From Cololabis saira (Eukaryota > Chordata > Actinopteri > Beloniformes > Belonidae), in contig NC_084587.1 of NCBI RefSeq assembly GCF_033807715.1, forward strand, positions 19,133,017 through 19,197,016: 64,000 nt of DNA. Reading direction: 5' to 3'. The notes below the pieces were generated by a model. The model saw nothing but the letters and a program-made list of their open reading frames with translations. It had not been told where the DNA came from and made no database searches. Position 1 is the first letter of the stretch, and the number at the start of each line of letters is the position of its first letter. The position numbers and the translations under genes are program-made. This document shows, in pieces, positions 51,405 to 64,000 of this stretch.

Positions 51405-53704
51405 CAGAGTGAATCTGGGCCTCGGGACTTCAGCTCAGGTTTGTACAGCTGCTGCTCAAGCTTTTATTTCTCTGCAGTGAAAAGGTTCAACGCTCTAATA
51501 CCAGGCTGGGATGCAGCAATACCATATACATAGGACTTACATGCCAATGATAACCTTTTATTTAAGAAAATAATAATAAAAAAAAAACTTGTTATGGCTG
51601 CTCTCTAATATTTTATTAAAATGATAAGTTTACTGCCTGTGTTTTTGTAGTGCAAGCTGCCTTTCCTTCTCCTTACAATTTTTAAGCAGCACATTTATAA
51701 AATCATTGATTGCCAACATGTACTCCAGTATTGATGCAGTCACAGTTTTGCTGAAGGTACAAAGATGGGCATGTGCACATTATATGCTAGTGATTCGCAA
51801 TATAACTACATTTCATGCAGTACTGAGGAGTCTTAAGTGTTTGGAACTGGGTAAAAATCTAATTATAATGGTTTTAGATGATCCAACATAGAGCGACACA
51901 AGATATGTTCCTTGTTCGTGGAAGGACGGGAAGAGGTGTCTGTCTGTATTTTCATTGTTGTGGTTTTATGAGCTGCAATGATTACATTTCTGTGCGTCTT
52001 TAACTGATAGAGTCTGAATTAAGTGAATTAAATGCAGCAAATGCAGCATAGCTGTTAGCTGTTATCCTTAAGTCTTCATGTATTGTTCTCATCTTATCAG
52101 GGCTCTAAAATGTGTGCACAATCAGCTTGTGACATGAAAACAAAATTAAAAGTGGTTCACAGGTTCATTTTACACGATATAATCAGCTACACATTCAAGA
52201 CATTTTGAAATATGCAGTATATGATTAGAGTGTTGTACACCAGATGTTGGCCGTAACTGCTTGGTGGTAAACATGGGGAGGCTTCACAGGTTCTTCTACT
52301 TGAGACATAAGTCGCTCAAAGAAACTAGCCAAAGCAAATTTTATTTTATTCTATGCAATATTTGAATTTTTAGTGAAAAGTTTATCTTACATTTAAATTA
52401 CAATTCAACGATTTCGCAAATGTGATTTCTCCAAGTCTTAAGAAATCCATTACATCAGGGCTGTCGAGTCAGGACAGCATTGACTCAGCTGAGAGCCATT
52501 TTCTCTCCCTTTTTTTTTCTAAAAAAAGCTCAAACTGTTTTTCTTTCCAAACTTTTATTGTCTTTTGTTGTGAACATGTTCAGCCTTCAGTGTATGTGGC
52601 TGTTGTCCCGGGTGCAGGTGATGACTCTGGCCACCCCAGGGTGGCTAAAGGCCCAGCTGAGGGCAGCCCGTCCCAGAGTGGGCGCTGGCTAAAGAAAACA
52701 GGGTAATGAATTTTAAACTGCTATAGTAACAGCTCTCAGACATGTGGTTTTAGCATGTGAGCATGGGTGAGTGGGTGGGCGTGTGTGTGCGGTTAGGATT
52801 TGCAGATGTGTCTACGTATCTGTATGAATGTAGGGGGAATGTGCATTGATGGGGTGGGGGCTGGGAGTCAGTCACTGTGGATGTGTGAGTTTATGTGCCG
52901 GGGATAAAGACCTAGAAAACCAGCCTGGCTTAGCTGACAGGTGACAAGGGTTGTTTTGAATGGGGATTTTGTAATACCAACAGTGAGGAAAAAGGCCAGG
53001 GTACCAAGGGACCTCTGAAAAGAGAGAATGAGGACTTTTCTTCTGGCAGCGAGGGAAGAGGGAACAGGGAACAGAAAGAGCCCTGAAGGCCTTCGAAAGA
53101 CTTAGGGATCCCACTAATCAAACTCCTCCACCGTCTAGCGCACTCATTTTTATTCAAAATGCAGAAAATGCTAAATCATTCCAATCGGATTGATCCCGGT
53201 GTCAGTGCCTGTGTGGTATTTTCATTCTCCTGTTCCCGTTGTGTCCTCAACTCTGACATATCAGTCAACCAAAGACAGATTGGTCACAAAGATGGCGATT
53301 CCAAAGACGGGCTAAAGGCAAAGAAGTGACTTTTTAACTGTTGTTTGTGAATTTGCATGAATTAATTAGTCCACTTGAAATGCAACGATTATAACGAGTG
53401 TCTTCGAAGCCTTTTCCATCAAATTTTGACTGAATCAAAAACCGTAGCTTCTAACCCAGACACGGTGGAACTGTTTATAATATTGTGGATGACATTACTG
53501 AATTATAATGAAAGATAATAAAAATAAATGACATAACAAGTTTATTAAGGAAGTGTATTTGCTGCACAATGATTTCAGTTACATCTTATAAATACATCCT
53601 GAATGATAATTAAGACATACACGCAGACAATAACGAAGATAAACGCTTTTTTTCATTAATAACTTTAAATAAAAGATGCAGGTTTTGGACATTCATTTTT
53701 GAAC

Positions 53705-53905
53705 ATCTATAGTTCTAAAGTGGGTGGCAGTGACGTAGTGGGTAGGATTGGCTGCCCTCCAACTCGGAGGTGTTGTCATAATCCAAGCCCAGATAAGCGG
53801 GGAGGGTTGTTTCATGAAGGATATCCAATGTAAAACTTATGTCAGATCAATCTGCAGAACACATTTATCCTCTATGGTGACCCATGAAAAGGAAAAGCTA
53901 TAAGA
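53705..53905 (+). repeat. tRNA-derived SINE remnant
   Basis: The head GGTGGCAGTGACGTAGTGGG resembles the A-box side of fish tRNA-derived SINEs. The body has ATCCAATGTAAAACTTATG and GTCAGATCAATCTGCAG, then a GGTGACCCATGAAAAGG-like tail, matching the common teleost family with a TGTGGCGACCCC end. Diverged. Confidence 0.6.
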
Positions 53906-54085
53906 AAGGACTTTGCTATTTGTTGATCATTATGATTAATGAGACAATGTTTCTTAAAGATTGGAATAAAATTAATTTAGCTCTCCTTCTACAGTCCAGG
54001 ATGTCCTTAAATGATTCAAGCAAGCAGCAAGTTTGATGCAAGTTGGAAAGCCTAAGTCAAAAACATGATCTCTGATCTTTCAGAT

Positions 54086-54320
54086 CCGATCTTACCCAAG
54101 AAATGTAACTGAAACTTTTATCGATAACAAAATACTGAGCTACAACCAAGAAATGTAATTTAACCATAACTGAAACTTTTATAGATAACAAAATACTGAG
54201 CTACAACCAAGAAATGTAATTTAACCATAACTGAAACTTTTATAGATAACAAAATACTGAGCTACAACCAAGAAATATAATTTAATCATAATTGAAACTT
54301 TTGTAGACAATAAAATAGGC
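54086..54320. repeat. 61-bp tandem repeat, about four copies
   Basis: Units contain ACAAAATACTGAGCTACAAC and CAAGAAATGTAATTTAACC with an ACTGAAACTTTTAT segment. The first unit lacks about 10 bases and the last is diverged. Confidence 0.9.
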
Positions 54321-54734
54321 TACTGAGTTACAACTACAACTTCCATTTAAAATGTTCAAAATGCAATGCAAAAATTAACATTGTTAATCTTGTCCAGGGG
54401 TGGTGTCAACTTCTCTACACTGCCAGAGGAATCTGGTATGAACCATCGCACTGTGCAGACATTTATGGTGGTTAGATGTTCAAGATTCAGATCTATTTTG
54501 GAAGAAATGGGTGCCATGAACTTTGCACCAAAGATACAAAGAACCAGCCGCACCATTATCAGTCATTATCAGTCATTATCATGAACATTTGTATTTGTAT
54601 TTGTATTGAATTGTTTGTTTTATTTTTTGAATGAAATAAAGAATAAAATTAAATTAAATGAAATCAGCAATATTGTTGTTGTTAGAGCTAATTGTTAGAG
54701 CAATATTCTTATGTACGGTATAATTGCACACAAC

Positions 54735-54910
54735 AGAATCAGAATCACAATCATCTTTATTTGCCAACTTTGTGCAAACAAATGAGGAATTTGATTCAGC
54801 AGACTTTGTCTCTCAGGTTCAATAAAATAAAAATAAATAAATAAAGATTAAAAAAAGGCACAGCAATTAAAAATATGTACACTATATACAATATATACAA
54901 AACAGAACCA
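54735..54910. repeat. Fish retroelement tail fragment
   Basis: CAGAATCAGAATCACAATC, CTTTATTTGCCAACTTTGTG, and GAGGAATTTGATTCAGCAG are the usual tail of a teleost LINE-derived repeat (read as its complement), followed by AAATAAATAAATAAAG. Confidence 0.6.
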
Positions 54911-56401
54911 ATATTTACAGTCATGAAGATATTGCACAAATATCCAGCCCTCTATGATGACGAAAAGTTGAACAGAGTAAAAAACTCAACAACAACAATT
55001 GTGTCCTTTGGACAGTTATGGACAAGGAAGAGCGAGGTAAAATAACAACTGAAATTCTTCATGGTGTCCTCAGTGGCAGGATATTTCCGTGTTGTGAGAA
55101 GAAATAAAGCGCCAAAACACTTCAAGAATACAATGAATATATTACAAAAAACAAGTAATGTACCTACTTAAGGAAAGCAACAAATTACACAGAGCCTTTC
55201 CTTTGATACAACCCCCCCATCCCGAACAAGCACAAGGTGACTGTGGCAAAATATATCAACAAAAACCCTCTGCTTAACAAGTAGAAACTTCGTCAAGAAA
55301 GTGTAATTCGATAAAGTTTCTATCAAAATTAAGGGTATTACTCTGGAATTTTGGGTAGGTTTGAGGAGTAGAAAACCACTGTTCATATTAATAGTTTATA
55401 GTTTATTAAGAATCCCCCTTAGCTGGTACAGTAGTAACCAACTAGTCTTCCTGGGGTCCACAAGAACAACAACAAAAAATATAAAACAGTCAATCACATC
55501 ATCCACAATATATCATTTACAAATACAATTATAAAATATCTGATGTTAAAACACTTAAGACAAACATTTAATAATTTTCATGTACCTAAAATTCATTTTC
55601 ACTAAACACAAAACAATAATAACTGCTGAAAATGTACTATATATAAAGTTATTGTATTCCATTTTATTTTATTTTAGCTACTGACTTCTGAAACAGTCAA
55701 TCCCTTTAAAATCAGTGTGAGGAAGATCTAATGCAATGATAAAACCATTAGTAGAACAAATGAGCTAAAACTTTTTAAAATCGGTTAACTATCTGATATT
55801 TCTACACGGATACTTATTATGTCATCCACATTCTGAACTCAACTCTTTATGTTCTTCTTACAAAGTGCACTAACAGCCCAGTGGATTAGTGTAGGGAGTG
55901 ACCAGAGATATTGGTAAATGTATATAGGAAGAAACACATTTCAGGGGTTAAACACCCCTGCTGTGGCTCAGCCTGTCCAGCAGCTAACATTTACCCAAGC
56001 AAACACTCCACCCCCCCCTTTCCTCCATCTCCAGCACACCCACCGCTGTGCCTTGTAGCATCCGAGCAATGAAAAGACGAGCACTGACTCAACCCTCATC
56101 CATTCCACCAACGTCCGAGATTAAATCATGAAATCTTTTAGTGTTTGTGTGGTCCTCCCTTGCACGGCTATGGGGGAAAAGGATGGATGTTAAGGGGAAG
56201 AGAGGAGCTCCAGTCAGTGTGTGGGAACCACATAGGAAGAAATCCCCGGCTGATCCTGGCCAAGACACTTTGTTTTTCTGGCCTCCACTCCCACCCCTTC
56301 CCTCCCTCGTCTTTCTGTCCATCCATTTTTGGGTTTTCATTTTTATTCATTGGGTGATCGTGGGTGGAGGGAAGGGTGTCAAGAAAGCAGGGGGCAGTTT
56401 G

Positions 56402-56403
<2 letters not shown>
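54911..56403. other. Intergenic, no gene recognised
   Basis: AT-rich DNA. Short frames only. The part near 56100-56400 is more GC-balanced but gives no recognisable protein. Confidence 0.4.

Positions 56404-56434
<31 letters not shown>
56404..56434. repeat. (GT)n microsatellite
   Basis: About 15 GT units. Confidence 0.95.
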
Positions 56435-56437
<3 letters not shown>

Positions 56438-56731
56438 GGTGTGAGGAGAAAAGGGATGTAGATGTAGGTGCAGACTTCAGACCAGGCCTGCCAACAATAG
56501 CTGTAGTGTTGTTTGGGTTGTTGCGTCCAGGACTCTTGGACATTCTTCCCATGTCAGTATAATCACTACTGGGAGGTAGCTCCATTACGGATTACCATAT
56601 CATTAATAGTATCCATGACTTTTGTTCAAAGGCTACTTGTGTAATGTTGCCTTGTGGATGACGGCTAATCCGCTGAGCTGCAGCTGTAGGAAAGAAGACG
56701 GGTAGATCCCACCATCAGTCTCTCGCTCCCT

Positions 56732-56857
<126 letters not shown>

Positions 56858-57316
56858 GACACATGCAGAAGCATCTCCCTGTCCCAGCCCACGGGGATCA
56901 GCCCTCTAAAAGACAGATACAATCAACAGTCAAACACAAAGTTCCCCCCATATAAAGAAACATCCATTCTATACTTCCCTACTGATCCCCTGCGTAAAGC
57001 CACAACCTCCCCCTCTTCTGCCCTGTCCCTGAGTTGGCTGCCATCCTCCCGTAAAAGCTCTGCTCTCTCTTTATCGCAGCCTTGCTCTCAGATGGTGGGC
57101 CAGATTAGAGAGGGAACAATAACAGTTTTCTCTGTAAAATGTGCATCTTGTTAGTCCCTTTTCTCTCCTCTCCTATCTCAGGATCGGAAGAGAAAAGGAG
57201 AAGTGTAAGCAGCCATTCAGAAAGTTGTCTGTGGGTGTCTTCGCACCACAAACGTTGACTTGTTCTGTGGCTGTTTTAATCCTCCTGTTTCTCTCTCCAC
57301 AACTGGATATAATCTT

Positions 57317-57355
57317 TTATTATTATTATTATTATCTTTATTATTATTATTATTA
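57317..57355. repeat. (ATT)n microsatellite
   Basis: ATT units interrupted once by CTT. Confidence 0.9.
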
Positions 57356-58346
57356 GCTAGTGTTTCCATAGATGTCCAACCTCAGTTAACCGAATATGTT
57401 TAAGAGATCTGTCTATTTGTATTTATCCACCTGCACTCTTACTTTGCAGTGTTTTTCTATATATAAAATTAATATATTCACGCTAAACTTTCTTTGTTAG
57501 TCTTACAGATTTCTAAAAATTTGAAAAAAATAGTTTGAATAAGTGTTTTCAGCAAATATACAGCTCTTCAAACCCTAAAACGTTCACTAACAAGACAGAA
57601 ACTGGTTAAAATGTAACATTTTATTTATCTACATTTACATTTTTACTTTTCATTTCATTTATTGATTCATTCCAGACATGCCAAAACCATTGTATAGAGA
57701 CTATAGAGCATAAAACAGTTAACACCTGTATGCATGGGCGTGGTAGTGGGGGGAAAAGTGGACCTGACTACCCAGGGCCCGAGTAGAGAGAGGGGCCCAT
57801 GAAAATCCGGATTTTTTTTTTTTTTTTTTTGTGATGTTTTTATTTCGAATGAATTGGGCCCTCCAATTAATTGGTGTCATAATTTATTTCAAATATATTG
57901 ATAACATCAAATGAGAGAATGAACTTAATGTCACAGTTCTCCCAACATATTAGACATTCTGGGCCCCCCCTATGCAAAATGGTTTAGTCCGCCCAACAGC
58001 GACCGGCAACAGGTATGGGTCAGACAGTGCGCCCAGATCAGAGACCTGTGTGCAGGACATCATGCTGCCCAAAAAACATAAATCGGGCTATCAGAAAAAG
58101 AAATAGAGGAAACAAAAAGAAAGATGGCAGAACGAGGGGAAGGAGCTGCTGACTGCTTTCTTTCCCAAAGGTGAACCAAGTTAGCTTGTCATGCAAAGTC
58201 CAATTAAAGTTAACATAGTCCACTCCAGACAGCTGCTGCTTATACAGGCCCGGTTCTACGAGGGTGCATAAGCTTTGCACCCTCAGTTTATGTGTTTGCA
58301 TGCTCAGTTATAAAGACGAAAAGAAAACTGAGAAATGCGTGCGCGT

Positions 58347-58466
58347 TAAGCCTCATTTATGGTTCCGCGTTAAATCGACGGCGGTGACGCGCAACGTACG
58401 TTCACGTCGCCGCGTATCCTACGCCGTAAGATCTGCGTTGGTGCAACGCGGAACCATAAATCAGCC
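58347..58466. mobile_element. GC-rich fold-back MITE, family B, nested copy
   Basis: TTAAGCCTCATTTATGGTTC and CGCGTTAAATCGACG in the left arm are mirrored by TGCAACGCGGAACC and ATAAATCAGCC in the right arm. Inserted in the hAT element and related to the copy at 30894. Confidence 0.78.
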
Positions 58467-58565
58467 GGACGTCACTGATCTGCAAGACGCTGCTCTGCTG
58501 CTCCATTAACACAAAGTAACGATGGATATTCAGAAGTGGTTCAAACACAACCACGCCAGCAAGTT

Positions 58566-58894
58566 TACAAGACTGTCTCAGAAAATTTGAATATTGTGAT
58601 AAAGTCCTTTATTTTCTGTAATGCAATTAAAAAAACAAAAATGTCATACATTCTGGATTCATTACAAATCAACTGAAATATTGCAAGCCTTTTATTATTT
58701 TAATATTGCTGATTATGGCGTACAGTTTAAGATTAAGATTCCCAGAATATTCAAATTTTTTGAGATAGGATATTTGAGTTTTCTTAAGCTGTAAGCCATG
58801 ATCAGCAATATTAAAATAATAAAAGGCTTGCAATATTTCAGTTGATTTGTGATGAATCCAGAATGTATGACATTTTTGCATTACAGAAAATAAA
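58566..58894. mobile_element. Fold-back MITE, family A, right end lost
   Basis: TA followed by CAAGACTGTCTCAGAAAAT and both arms as in the copy at 30474, but it stops at TTACAGAAAATAAA without the final 30 or so bases and the right TA. It interrupts the hAT transposase start. Confidence 0.82.
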
Positions 58895-59641
58895 ATGAAA
58901 CTCCGTGCTGAGATTTAATGAATGATCCATCTAGCAATATTGCTGCTGCATATATCAACATGTAAATAACATACCAATATCACTGTAGGCTCAAGTGCAC
59001 ACTAGTAATATATTAATTGAGCAATAACGCAATTTATTATTTTTGTCTGGTAAAAAGCCTTAGCATTGCTGTGCAGTGCTGTGCTTAAAAGCTATTGTCA
59101 ATGTTCAATAAATTCATGATATTACCAAAGCCAATGAATAATCATGTTAAATAACTGTGATCTCACTATCAATCAAAAATGATTGTGATTCTGATTTTTG
59201 CCACAGATAGATAAATAGAGAGAGAAAGAGATAGGTCTGGGTGGTGAGAACATAGAAAAACAATTAGCTATTCTTCTCAATCTGGCTGAAAAATGGCTTA
59301 AAACATTTTTGCCTCTGCAACTTATTGCAGCCAGATGTACCCTAATTTTTTAGGTATTTGAGCACAAGTAGGCCAAATGCATCAATTCAGAACCACTCAT
59401 CAATATAATCTGATCTGATTGTAGTTGATTGTAGTAGATTGTATAAATACGCCCCCCCCCCTTTTTTTTTCTCTCACGCGCCTCGCGGGCATGGATAGGG
59501 GCCCACTGACATTGAGAGTGTACAGGGCCCAGAATTTGGTGCTACACCCCTGCCTGTATGAATGTATGTAACTACTTATAAATATATATACATATACAAA
59601 CATGCATACACACACATTTTGAACATATAGAAACCCTTGTA

Positions 59642-60050
<409 letters not shown>

Positions 60051-60099
60051 GCACACGCATAACAATACACATTACACATAAATCCTGTTTAAAATGTCT

Positions 60100-63000
60100 G
60101 AAAAGGAGTAGGAAAATGTATTTAATCTTACCCCCTTCACCAGTATTCCATAATTACATTTAACATTCATCTGGGTTTCTGAGTGTTACGAATTTATGAA
60201 AAAACAAACAAAAAAAAAACATATATACAATAAAGTAATAAAAATGCATGGATAGCAGCGGCGCCGTTTGTCTCACTGAATCAGTGTGTGTTGTTTCACA
60301 GCATGTTGATGTTGTGCTGAATCATGTTCTTGTTGTTGGACATGGCTGTCCTGCTGTGAGGGTCATAGTGAGGTCACTGGAGGTCCGACTGCTTTACCAA
60401 CCACTCTCGCATTTAAGTAAACACGCTGCTGTGGTTGGTCTTAAATGAAGAACCATAGTTTATAAAAAGTTTACAGATTTCTCTTTATGTTCTGAAAATT
60501 GCTTTTGTTGCGTCACCCTCTCAGCAAGTGAATGTCTTTCTTTTAGCTTGGGCTTCTTTTGAAGTTAACTTAATCTGAAGAACTCCATCGGTTCGCCAAA
60601 CTGTAAAACTCAATATTACCTGGGTCTCTTTCAGTCTGGGCATGTCCAGTCCCTGGAGATGAAGTCTTCGCCCTTAAGTGGGTGCCAATCTCAACTTTGC
60701 TTTCTGTCCTTCATTCGATGAGTTACTCACGCGGTGACCTCTGTGGGTGACCTGTGGACCCCCAGGGCCCACCCTCACTGGCCCTGCGCTGGCCCCTGAG
60801 AGCAGCTAAATACGGAGGACCGTCCGCTCTTTTGCTGGACAAAAGGGCAAACATACCAGGTTTTCCCCTCATGAGTCCAGCCAAGCGCACTGGGAGCACA
60901 TTAGGACCTCTGGGTTTTTATTTATCCTTTCTTTTTGGCTGCGCAAAGAGTCCACAGGACCGTCGAGTTTGTCAGGTGCCTCCGCTCTGACCGCCTGACC
61001 ACATCACACACCCACAGCCTTTCAGACTCCCACAGAGCCTCGCGTTTCATTCTCCCGATTCACAGTGTCGCTTCTCATATCTCCCGCATGCCACTCAAGC
61101 GTTATGATATGACAGGAATGAACCAGCTCCGGCTGCCACTTAAAGTCTTTCTTAAAGACGCCTTTTACACGTGAACGCAGTCTTACAAGCACAAGTGGGA
61201 TTGAAGCTAAAGAGACGGCACCCTTTTTACAATTTCAAAAAAACGGAATTCTGGTGCTGTGGGATCTTGAGAGCTTCTTACAGACTGGACACATGTTGAC
61301 TCTGCAGGGAAATGAGGAAAACCATTAAATAGATCCACAGTTTCTATATAGTTTCTTTTAACTTGTTTTTTGATTTGTAATCTTCAATGGCTTGTAGGCA
61401 GTTATGCAAAATAAGAATTTCATTGGAACCTCCTTTTATCTGTGGACATTACAATAAAATGCTGAAAATACAAGTGAATTAGGCGAAAGTGTACGTAGCT
61501 GTTTCAATCGTTTGGATTTAGTTATCAGCACAGAACCCTGTCTGGTGAAAAGAAGCGGCCTGCTCCCTCCTCAAGTAAAAGAAGAGACTTGAGCTCAGTG
61601 TTGGCATTCCTGGGTTTGGTATAGGGTGAGCAATGCCCAGGACTGACTTATGTAGGAGCACTGGGTGATTAAAAAAAAAAGGGAAAAAAAATTAGGATAA
61701 AAATATTGAGGGGACAAAATGGTCACTTTATATTCAGTCTGTTTTAGTAAAAGTAGAGATACAAACTAATGAGGCAAAATAATCAATTACATGTAGATCT
61801 GTTAAAATGTAGGTTTTTTTGAGTTGGCCGGATCTGCAAGTTTAAATCTGTCGTCTGTGGACCAACGTTAAAAGATCAGATGAAGTACACAACAGATAAA
61901 AAGTGAAACGTAAAATGATACAAAACATGCAACATAGCATTGCCCTGCAGCAGTTGCAAAGGACATTTTGAATCAAAGAGCAGTTTATATTAACTATTTA
62001 GGTTGGATGTGAATGCTGTGTATGTTTTTATACCTCTGATATGGGCTGGTGTTGAATTCAATAGCCAACTCCCCAAATATCTTTATTAGGGTTCCTATGA
62101 TCTAACATATTCTTTCACGTTTGAATAATTTATTGACGTGTTAAGCTTAATGCCATTAATCTTTAACAAAAAGGTCCTAAATTATAAGTTATGCCACTCG
62201 GTTGGAGGTGTCTTGTGAAATTACTCAGTGTTATGTTTGCCTCGTCTTTGTACACAACTCCCTTTCTAAACACTCACAGGAACTGGTATGTATGGTGCTC
62301 TTTGTCTAAGTACCATGCAAAATTACCTGATTTATCTCCAGCACTTTCCGATGTCACACTGTCTGCACTCGTGACAAAAGTGCCCCTTGTTGTGGCACAC
62401 CAGATAACCAAACCCACCCTCATCAAGGGCATGGCACTGATCTTTAACGCACCCTCTCAACCTTTTGTCCCCCCCAAAACAAAGAAGTGCACTTCTCTTG
62501 GCAAATGATGCCTTAATTGTGCAAGTTAACAAGCTTGCTATTTTTCCCATGAATAACAAAGAGTTTCATCCAAGTTTGTTTCTTTTTGTTTGTTGTTTTT
62601 TCTTTGTTTTCCTCTCTTTAACTTGGAGCTCTCTTCTATAGTGTACTGTTGCACGCTTGTTGGGTGGTTCCCATACTGCTCTGCTGCCCTGTCATGCTCA
62701 GATTGTTTGTGAACGCAATGATCGTGTTGTACACGAGAAAAAGGACGAAAAGCGAGAAAATTAAGGGCATGACTGAAACAACAGTCCACAGTGGGATATT
62801 TTGTACAGTATTCATTATGTTGCCATTTAATTCATAGATGTCTTTGACCCCTCTCTGCTCTCCTGCCTCTTTTATTACTCTATTCATCTTTGGTTAAAAT
62901 ATCTTCACTCTAAACGGTGGTGCAGATGAATAGAACATCTCCAATGATTTGCATAATCTGGTGGCATCGCTGGTGCGCACATTCAGGGCCGTGCCAAGTT

Positions 63001-64000
63001 CAGAGAGGTGAAGCTGTCATTTCTTGGCAGGGGGCAGAAACTGCTATGAAAAAAGCCTCTTCCAAGCTTTTTTTTCATTTTTATATGCTTGGCCTACTGT
63101 ACAGTAACATCCTGTTGTTTCCATCCTGAAGAAGGAAGATGTACAAAATAATCACAACCAATTGTTTTGACAAACAATGACATTTCTCTTTGAAAAATAC
63201 ACACTATCAAAGCAAACAATGTCATTTTCTACATTCTCCATCAGCTCAGCAATGTCCTCCCAGACAATCAAAGGGCATTGATGAGTGTTTTTTTTTCTCT
63301 TCCCTCTTCTCCCTGAGAGCCCCCATTCATGTCTGCTGTTGTCTTACAGTGCCCGTCATTCTCCAGACATGGCTCTGGTGCCAAGGCAGTAGGATGGCTG
63401 CCTCTCTCTGATGGGAAACTGTTGCTCATGTGCCGCATTGGCTGCCAAGTTTTGGCATTATTGGTGAGGGAAGGGAGGGAGGTGGGGGGAGGGGACAGGG
63501 GTGTACAGAATAGGGGCCCTTTAAACCCTGTGAGATAGTGCTATCTGCTGTGGGAATGATCTTCATCCCTTCTCCCCCTTCTCTTAGACTTAGACTCCCT
63601 CTCTGTTTCTGTTTTTCTCAATCTCCTCCTCTGTCTCCGTACCCCCCACCCCCCTCCTCTCGTGCTCAGCCTCTTGTCCTTTCATGCTGGTGATCAGACG
63701 ACCATCCTGAGGTGAGCTGAACGTGATCCAATGCCACTGCTACACTTTGATTACCAACCAGCCACTGACTGTGTGGCAACGGTTGGCTTTCTCACAGCTT
63801 GCGTACTCCTTTGGCTCTGCTCCCAAGGCACGACTGTAACTCTCCTTCACACACACGCAGAGGCAACACAAACACACAACAGCGGGAGATTTAATGTGGA
63901 GAGGCTTAGCTAAGCCTGAATTTAGTACTCTTGCAGATGCAGAGACCAAACAGGTGTTTTCAAACCCTTACAGGGCGGGAATAAAAGCTTTTAATATGCA
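60100..64000. other. Region without a supported gene, end of window
   Basis: No recognised exon on either strand. Two parts look less random than the rest: about 62330-62520, balanced composition with few repeats, and 62636-62887, which has a minus-strand frame with one strongly hydrophobic segment (see findings). The purine/pyrimidine-biased stretch at 63470-63700 is low complexity. Confidence 0.4.

Larger units (their letters stand above)
44500..54080. other. Long region without a supported gene
   Basis: Scanned on both strands for long frames, splice-bounded conserved peptides and RNA genes. Nothing was recognised. Blocks with balanced composition and low repeat content occur near 45240-45540, 49440-50010, 51130-51500 and 52420-53150. 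They could be conserved regulatory DNA, since in human the neighbour on this side of SLC25A4 is the developmental gene HELT, but no HELT bHLH exon was found. Confidence 0.4.
57733..59552 (+). mobile_element. hAT-type transposon remnant carrying two nested MITEs
   Basis: The left end CATGGGCGTGGTAGTGGGG and right end GGTGCTACACCCCTG form an imperfect inverted pair, flanked by a perfect 8-bp duplication CCTGTATG (57725-57732 and 59553-59560). Subterminal GGGCCC-rich sequence appears at both ends. At 58522 an ATG opens a frame MDIQKWFKHNHASKF like the start of some hAT transposases, but it is cut after about 15 codons by a MITE. The rest of the transposase is absent. Confidence 0.72.

Overview
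This is nuclear DNA from a ray-finned fish. The genes are split by GT-AG introns, the encoded proteins align closely with vertebrate orthologues, and the spacers carry typical teleost repeats: L2-like LINE tails, hAT and Tc1-type elements, fold-back MITEs, SINE remnants and long microsatellites. The repeats suggest a percomorph-like teleost, but the species cannot be named from sequence alone.

Four protein-coding genes are supported, and all four appear complete. (1) gucy1a1, minus strand, 8 coding exons between 1585 and 10198, encodes the alpha-1 subunit of soluble guanylate cyclase (678 aa). (2) ufsp2, plus strand, 12 exons, 21504-26876, encodes the UFM1-specific cysteine protease (464 aa) with Cys297, Asp421 and His423. 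(3) cfap97, plus strand, 4 coding exons, 33001-39055, with a likely non-coding first exon ending at 31250 (437 aa). (4) slc25a4, minus strand, 4 exons, 40587-42595, encodes the mitochondrial ADP/ATP carrier (299 aa) and has a TATA box. cfap97 and slc25a4 converge tail to tail. The ufsp2, cfap97 and slc25a4 group matches human 4q35, but the genes that lie between UFSP2 and CFAP97 in human are missing here. gucy1a1 (human 4q32) has been brought next to the group. The genes are neighbours by descent and share no evident pathway.

The spacers are rich in mobile DNA. At 13761-16337 lies a complete, very young, non-autonomous LTR element: identical 456-bp LTRs, a 5-bp target duplication, and one internal minus-strand frame made mostly of proline-rich tandem repeats. 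Two related hAT-type non-autonomous elements with perfect 8-bp duplications sit upstream of ufsp2 (20307-21064) and inside its sixth intron (24197-24908). A third hAT element (57733-59552) has been invaded by two fold-back MITEs. L2-like LINE relics lie at 17.2-18.4, 28.5-30.1 and 31.7-32.7 kb, and another LINE tail at 2.7-3.5 kb contains a nested MITE.

From about 44.5 to 64 kb no gene could be supported. That stretch holds microsatellites, a tandem repeat, SINE/LINE scraps, one hAT element and some moderately GC-rich unique sequence that may be regulatory.
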